This document shows, piece by piece, positions 5,528 through 9,059 of a DNA stretch of 9,059 bases. Below the pieces are notes generated by a model, which saw only the letters and a program-made list of their open reading frames with translations, made no database searches and had not been told where the DNA came from. Every line of letters starts with the position of its first letter. Within the stretch, counting starts at the first letter, position 1. The DNA is from Candidatus Bathyarchaeota archaeon. GTDB lineage: Archaea > Thermoproteota > Bathyarchaeia > Bathyarchaeales > Bathycorpusculaceae. A program made the translations under genes and the position numbers. The stretch lies in the NCBI GenBank assembly GCA_030672945.1, contig DAOVFL010000028.1, forward strand, positions 1 to 9,059, written 5' to 3'.

Positions 5528-7059
5528 AACTCATAGAGTTTCGAATATTTATTTTGCAGATAATTAAGGTATGGTTTGACGTTCAGTTCTTCTCCAGTAA
5601 TCTTTTTAATGAAGCTCATGGGGGCGTATAGGTTTCCGTGGCTGTGGATGTTCTTGGTCAGCCATTGTTTCATATTCTGGAATTTACCACTTGAAATTTG
5701 GTTTTTCCAGTCTGGTAATTCTTTTTCCATAGTAGCCAGTATTTGTCCGCTGTAGATGTTGCCTAATGCGTAGCTTGGAAAGTAGCCGAATAAACCGTTA
5801 GCCCAATGTATATCCTGCATTACCCCTTCCGAGTCATTTTCAATGTCCACACCTAAGTATTTCTTATAGCTTTGGTTCCACATTTGCGGGAGTTCATCCA
5901 CTGTTATTTTGTTGGCGAACAGGTCGCGTTCAAGATTGAATCTTACAATGATGTGAAGACAATATGTAACTTCGTCTGCTTCAACACGGATCTTGGATGG
6001 CTTAACTTGGTTAACAGCGTGAACGAACTTATTCAAGTCTACGCCAGAAAAGATGCTACCAGTTAGTTCCTTCATTTTTGGTAGGAAATAAATCCAGAAT
6101 TCTGGGGATCTCCCTATTATGTTCTCTATGAATCGTGATTGAGATTCATGGAAGCCTGCGGAGCATGCTGTACCGACTGCCTGGAAAACCCATTCTCGAT
6201 TTAGATTTTGCTCGTAAAGGGCGTGTCCTCCTTCGTGTAGAATGGAAAATATTGATGACGTGAAGTTATCTTTGTAGTAGTGTGTTGTGATTCGCACATC
6301 ATCATAGTATCCCGTTGTGAAAGGATGTTCAGTTTCGTCAATTCTGCCTCCCGCCTCTTTCGACTTTACGTCATATCCGATGACCTCAGCAAGTGATTCG
6401 GCAATTCTACGTTGGGTATCAACGGGGACTCGACGTTTAAGAATGGAAATGTCCGGCTGTTTTAAGGCTACTTCACACTTCCTTAATATTAGAATTAAGC
6501 CTTCTCTCAATTCTTCGAAAACTTTGCTTATTGTTTCATCCGTCATTTTCGGCTCAAAAATGTCTATGAGCGCATCGTAGGGCGTCGCTGTCTTCTTTAC
6601 TTCCATTAGAATTTCCGCAGCCTTTTTCCTCAAGTCAACAAGCTTTTTGAGTTCAGGCTTGAACATAGAGAAGTTTTTAGCTGCCTTCGCTTTCTTCCAC
6701 GTATCGATGGTTATGGCTTGCTGTCTTGCAGTTTCCACAACAAGGTCTTCGGGAAGTTTAGTTTGTTCATCGTAATGTTTCTTTATTAAATACATGTTTC
6801 TCTTCTGAACAGTGCTAGATCCATCGTATTCTGGGTGCCGCATAATCTCTTCCAACAATTTTCCAATTTCAGAATCTGTGCTCATTTTATGTTGGATTCG
6901 ACTTAACATGGCAATTTGTAGGCTTCGCAGTTTAATCGCTTTCGGCGGCATCTTTGTTTCCATATCCCAGTGGATGATGGCAGACGCTGAATCTAAGATG
7001 AATAGGTCTTTTACTTTTTCCATCAATTTTCTATATCTTGAAGTTAACGATTCAGTCAT
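5524..7059 (-). CDS. M32 family metallocarboxypeptidase (Taq carboxypeptidase type)
   Basis: This is a cytoplasmic zinc carboxypeptidase that trims residues from peptide C-termini with broad specificity, usually excluding proline. The 511 residues match the family's usual size of about 500. The catalytic HEGGH is at 275-279, with E276 as general base. The third zinc ligand E305 lies in GFHESQSR (302-309). Other M32 signatures are HPFTTGYYDDVRITTHY (245-261), IRVEADEVTY (357-366), DIHWANGLFGYFPSYALGN (416-434) and the N-terminal IIHWDMETKMP (28-38). No signal peptide is present. The ATG at 7059 has GGAG at 7070-7073 with 10 nt spacing, and a TATA box sits about 55 bases upstream. The gene appears monocistronic; its stop overlaps that of the convergent small membrane protein. 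A role in peptide recycling or growth on proteins is inferred from the family. Confidence 0.96.
   Translation of the reverse strand: MTESLTSRYRKLMEKVKDLFILDSASAIIHWDMETKMPPKAIKLRSLQIAMLSRIQHKMSTDSEIGKLLEEIMRHPEYDGSSTVQKRNMYLIKKHYDEQTKLPEDLVVETARQQAITIDTWKKAKAAKNFSMFKPELKKLVDLRKKAAEILMEVKKTATPYDALIDIFEPKMTDETISKVFEELREGLILILRKCEVALKQPDISILKRRVPVDTQRRIAESLAEVIGYDVKSKEAGGRIDETEHPFTTGYYDDVRITTHYYKDNFTSSIFSILHEGGHALYEQNLNREWVFQAVGTACSAGFHESQSRFIENIIGRSPEFWIYFLPKMKELTGSIFSGVDLNKFVHAVNQVKPSKIRVEADEVTYCLHIIVRFNLERDLFANKITVDELPQMWNQSYKKYLGVDIENDSEGVMQDIHWANGLFGYFPSYALGNIYSGQILATMEKELPDWKNQISSGKFQNMKQWLTKNIHSHGNLYAPMSFIKKITGEELNVKPYLNYLQNKYSKLYEF
5527..5541. terminator. Hairpin at the convergent gene ends, possible bidirectional terminator
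   Basis: AAACTC (5527-5532) and GAGTTT (5536-5541) form a perfect 6-bp stem with a 3-nt loop right at the junction of the two convergent genes. On the plus strand it is followed by the T-rich ATATTTATTTTG, and on the minus strand by TTTTAATA. Archaeal termination depends mainly on T-tracts, so the hairpin may be secondary. Its stem also encodes the last residues of the peptidase. Confidence 0.4.
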
Positions 7060-7107
7060 AGCTGCTAAACTCCGGATTGAAAGGTCTAGTCATACAAGCT
7101 TCTTAAG

Positions 7108-7119
7108 TCTTTATGAAAA
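7108..7119 (-). promoter_or_regulatory. Probable TATA box of the M32 peptidase gene
   Basis: The minus strand reads TTTTCATAAAG, with its centre about 55 bases before the ATG at 7059. Transcription would start near 7089 with a leader of about 30 nt containing GGAG. The element and spacing are nearly the same as upstream of rps6e. Confidence 0.45.
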
Positions 7120-7131
7120 ATTCCTAAAATT

Positions 7132-7164
7132 ACATGTCTGTAGAATACGCAATATAAGACATGT
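7132..7164. repeat. 8-bp perfect inverted repeat ACATGTCT / AGACATGT
   Basis: The arms are at 7132-7139 and 7157-7164 with a 17-nt spacer. Each arm contains the self-palindrome ACATGT, so the pair can also be read as two copies of one operator-like site 27 bases apart. An outer pair ATTCCTA (7120-7126) and TAGGAAT (7173-7179) encloses it. Confidence 0.55.
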
Positions 7165-7170
7165 TAGAGC

Positions 7171-7198
7171 TATAGGAATGAGATAAGCATTCCGTATA
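7171..7198. repeat. Inverted repeat GGAATG / CATTCC with flanking TATA pair
   Basis: GGAATG (7175-7180) and CATTCC (7188-7193) form a 6-bp stem with a 7-nt loop. TATA on each side can add four more pairs around one bulged G. The left arm is also part of the TAGGAAT that can pair with 7120-7126, so the two structures exclude each other. Confidence 0.45.
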
Positions 7199-7201
7199 AG
7201 T

Positions 7202-7230
7202 GCAAGAAACGCAAAGGCCGTTTCGTGTGC
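7202..7230. repeat. Inverted repeat GAAACG / CGTTTC
   Basis: GAAACG (7206-7211) pairs with CGTTTC (7219-7224) around a 7-nt loop. Beyond a small internal loop, GCA (7202-7204) can pair with TGC (7228-7230). It lies just upstream of the AT-rich stretch thought to be the promoter of the HerA-like ATPase. Confidence 0.4.
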
Positions 7231-7234
7231 TCGA

Positions 7235-7250
7235 GATAAATAAATAAAAA
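7235..7250 (+). promoter_or_regulatory. Possible TATA region of the HerA-like ATPase gene
   Basis: The AT-rich ATAAATAAATAAAAA is placed so that transcription would begin near 7265, just ahead of the GTGAGGT ribosome site. Other TATAA-like strings occur upstream at about 7152-7158 and 7194-7199, so the true promoter is uncertain. Confidence 0.35.
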
Positions 7251-7267
7251 GGCACTGTAAATTATAC

Positions 7268-7274
7268 GTGAGGT
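7268..7274 (+). promoter_or_regulatory. Shine-Dalgarno deciding the TTG start of the HerA-like ATPase
   Basis: GTGAGGT lies 8 nt before the TTG at 7283. The first in-frame ATG (7307) has only a weak AGG four bases before it, and starting there would remove the conserved FFLGRK that precedes the P-loop strand in this ATPase family. Confidence 0.7.
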
Positions 7275-7282
7275 AAATTATT

Positions 7283-9059
7283 TTGTCTTTTTTCTTAGGC
7301 AGGAAAATGGTGGATGAATCTTCTGTTGGAATTCCTGTGAAGGCTTTTCACCGTCACTTTATGGCTATTGGAGCCAGTGGATCAGGCAAAACTGTTCTCT
7401 GTAAATGCGTGATGGAGGAGGCAGTGAGAAACGATGTTCCTGTGATCATAGTTGATCCTCAGGGTGATATTGCTTCCCTTGCCTTGAGAGGTGACGCGGA
7501 AGAAATTGAAAGGCGCGGGACATCTTTGGAAATTCAAGAAGAGTTTTTTGAGAAGGCGAGAGTGGCAATATTTACTCCTGCTAGCAGTAAAGGTATTCCC
7601 ATCAGCGTTAACCCATTGAAGTTTCCTTCAAAGGATACTCCACGTGAAGAGTCCATTTTGGCTCTTGACATGACAGCCACATCTCTGGCAAGTTTTCTTG
7701 GATACGACTTGGATTCAGATGCTGGAAAGGGAGCTAAAGCATATTTATTTATGATACTGGAACATTTACGGCGAGAAGGCCATGCAGTAAAAGACATGGG
7801 CCACATGGCTGACATAGTTCTAAAGCCTTCGGTAAAAATCGCTGGGGCACTTAGTAATCTTGTCACAAAAAGAGAACCCCAAGAAATTGCTAGAAAATTG
7901 CGTTTCCTTACGGTTGGGGCACCATCGCTTATGTTTCAGATGGGTGTTCAGATTGACATCGACATGTTTATGGATCAAAGTGACGGAAAGGTGCCGGTTA
8001 ACATTATCTACATGAACACCCTAAGCTCCTCGAACGATAAACAGTTTTTCCTAGCTACACTTCTTAGGGAACTATATTGCTGGATGTTAAAAAACCCTTC
8101 AGAAACTGTTCAAATGTTGTTTTACGTTGACGAAATCGCCCCATACATTCCGCCTTACCCTCGGAATCCTCCTTCAAAGGAGGCGTATGCCCTTATTTTC
8201 AAGCAGGCAAGGAAGTATGGAATCGGACTTGTAGCAGCCACTCAGAACGTGACTGACATTGACTACAAAGCTCTTGCACAAGTGAACACGTGGTGCTTGG
8301 GTCGCATGATGACTAAACAAGACATCGCCAGGGTGCAGAAAATCATACAATCCATAGATCCTACACATGCTAATGCGGTTCTGCAGAGACTTCCAAGTCT
8401 CAAGACTGGCGAGTTTCTCTTGTTGTCTCCTGACGTTTACGATGACGTAGTGGATTTCAAAGTTCGGTGGCTGGTAACAAATCACTTGACACTGGATGAG
8501 AAAGATCTCCCACAATGTTCATCGCCAGAAACAAAAAAGTTCTTTGAGAACTACTTGTTCGAGCAAAGGGAGGTCGCGGAAAAGCCAGTCGTTCGCTCAC
8601 CTTCATCGAAGCCTATTGAAGAGCGAATTCAGCTGTTTCTCAATTCAGCGAGGCAAGCTGTCTCAGATGATTCCATTGCAGAGAACTTGAAAGCTGACGT
8701 TGAAGACATGGAAATAGTGCTCAATGAACTCGTTAGAAACGGAGTTGTCAGAAAGGGGCGTGTCAAAGGTAGCATCGAAAATCTGTACTGGTTATCAAAA
8801 TTCGGCTTTAACCCCTCAAAGAACATTATTGGCGAGATTCTGATCATTCCAATGAGAATCACTCAATTAGAAGCTTCCAAGAGAGCTAAGTCCATGCTTG
8901 TAGGCGGGTTCTTAGGAAAGAAAGAAGAAATCTATGATGCAGAGTTCTCGCACATCCCAATCTGGCGAGTTTCAGCAACCCGTAAAACAAAGAAACTCTT
9001 CTTTTTCACGAAAGAGAAATCTGAAACCTACTACATAAGTGCACAAACTGGCACTATAA
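7283..9059 (+). CDS. HerA/FtsK-superfamily ATPase (DUF87-like) with C-terminal winged helix, 3' end cut by window
   Basis: The gene encodes a P-loop DNA-translocase-type ATPase of the HerA-FtsK superfamily; 592 codons are visible and the frame is open at the window end. Walker A is GASGSGKT (30-37), preceded by FFLGRK. The strand VIIVDPQGD follows. Walker B is LFYVDE (279-284), with the family signature QARKYGIGLVAATQN at 308-322. About 444-507 looks like a winged helix (from KPIEERIQLFLNS through AENLKADVEDMEIVLNELV to LYWLSK). After it comes an unassigned segment ending YYISAQTGTI. There is no N-terminal HAS-barrel, unlike classical HerA of the HerA-NurA end-resection complex, and no nurA, rad50 or mre11 is visible. 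The substrate is therefore unknown: DNA pumping, repair, defence and plasmid or virus related functions are all possible. The start is TTG at 7283, with GTGAGGT 8 nt upstream. Confidence 0.88.
   Translation, partial: MSFFLGRKMVDESSVGIPVKAFHRHFMAIGASGSGKTVLCKCVMEEAVRNDVPVIIVDPQGDIASLALRGDAEEIERRGTSLEIQEEFFEKARVAIFTPASSKGIPISVNPLKFPSKDTPREESILALDMTATSLASFLGYDLDSDAGKGAKAYLFMILEHLRREGHAVKDMGHMADIVLKPSVKIAGALSNLVTKREPQEIARKLRFLTVGAPSLMFQMGVQIDIDMFMDQSDGKVPVNIIYMNTLSSSNDKQFFLATLLRELYCWMLKNPSETVQMLFYVDEIAPYIPPYPRNPPSKEAYALIFKQARKYGIGLVAATQNVTDIDYKALAQVNTWCLGRMMTKQDIARVQKIIQSIDPTHANAVLQRLPSLKTGEFLLLSPDVYDDVVDFKVRWLVTNHLTLDEKDLPQCSSPETKKFFENYLFEQREVAEKPVVRSPSSKPIEERIQLFLNSARQAVSDDSIAENLKADVEDMEIVLNELVRNGVVRKGRVKGSIENLYWLSKFGFNPSKNIIGEILIIPMRITQLEASKRAKSMLVGGFLGKKEEIYDAEFSHIPIWRVSATRKTKKLFFFTKEKSETYYISAQTGTI

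Larger units (their letters stand above)
7060..7282. other. Divergent intergenic region rich in inverted repeats
   Basis: These 223 bases lie between the M32 peptidase and the HerA-like ATPase, which are transcribed away from each other. Promoter elements for both genes are at the ends. Between them are several inverted repeats: ACATGTCT/AGACATGT, an outer ATTCCTA/TAGGAAT, GGAATG/CATTCC and GAAACG/CGTTTC. No coding frame or tRNA is visible. Confidence 0.6.

Noticed and set aside
7120..7230. tRNA gene in the repeat-rich intergenic region
   Set aside because: The stems do not form a cloverleaf and no T-loop GTTCRANNC signature is present.
7534..7866. 110-codon open frame on the minus strand
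   Set aside because: It lies inside the HerA-like ATPase gene on the opposite strand, which has clear Walker motifs; the antisense frame shows no domain.
8174..8515. 113-codon open frame on the minus strand
   Set aside because: Antisense shadow of the conserved ATPase core; its sequence resembles no protein family.

Overview
The window is archaeal chromosome. The evidence is a set of archaeal/eukaryotic-type information-processing genes (ribosomal protein S6e, aIF2 gamma, RNA polymerase subunit Rpo7/E', Spt4), an archaeal-type GTP-dependent dephospho-CoA kinase, an archaeal Fae-Hps fusion enzyme, TATA-type promoters, and Shine-Dalgarno sites of the GGAGG/GGTGA kind. The gene set would suit a TACK-group archaeon such as Bathyarchaeia, but that is inference from gene content and was not tested. 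TTG is a frequent start codon here (S6e, Rpo7, the HerA-like ATPase).

Region 1 (1-3450, minus strand) is a compact, deeply conserved archaeal cluster. In transcription order it reads rps6e - aIF2 gamma - PIN nuclease (Fcf1-like) - rpo7 - spt4 - GTP-dependent dephospho-CoA kinase, the last running off the left edge. From aIF2 gamma onward, gaps are 1 to 4 nt or genes overlap by a few bases, so a polycistronic, translationally coupled message is likely. It joins ribosome assembly, initiator tRNA delivery, RNA processing, transcription elongation and CoA synthesis.

Region 2 (3526-4983, minus) is a single gene with its own strong TATA box. It encodes formaldehyde-activating enzyme fused to 3-hexulose-6-phosphate synthase. 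Its roughly 90-residue N-terminal extension carries a Fis-like helix-turn-helix, which makes an apparent enzyme-regulator fusion and is the most unusual protein in the window. A 361-base divergent intergenic region separates it from a 60-residue two-helix membrane protein (5345-5527, plus).

Region 3 (5524-7059, minus) is a complete M32 (Taq-type) metallocarboxypeptidase. It converges on the small membrane protein so tightly that the stop codons share a TTAA, with a hairpin lying across the junction.

Region 4 (7060-9059) starts with a 223-base divergent intergenic region rich in inverted repeats. From it a HerA/FtsK-like ATPase with a C-terminal winged helix is transcribed to the right and runs off the window (592 codons visible, TTG start with a strong Shine-Dalgarno). 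I saw no tRNA, rRNA, CRISPR array, insertion sequence or attachment site.
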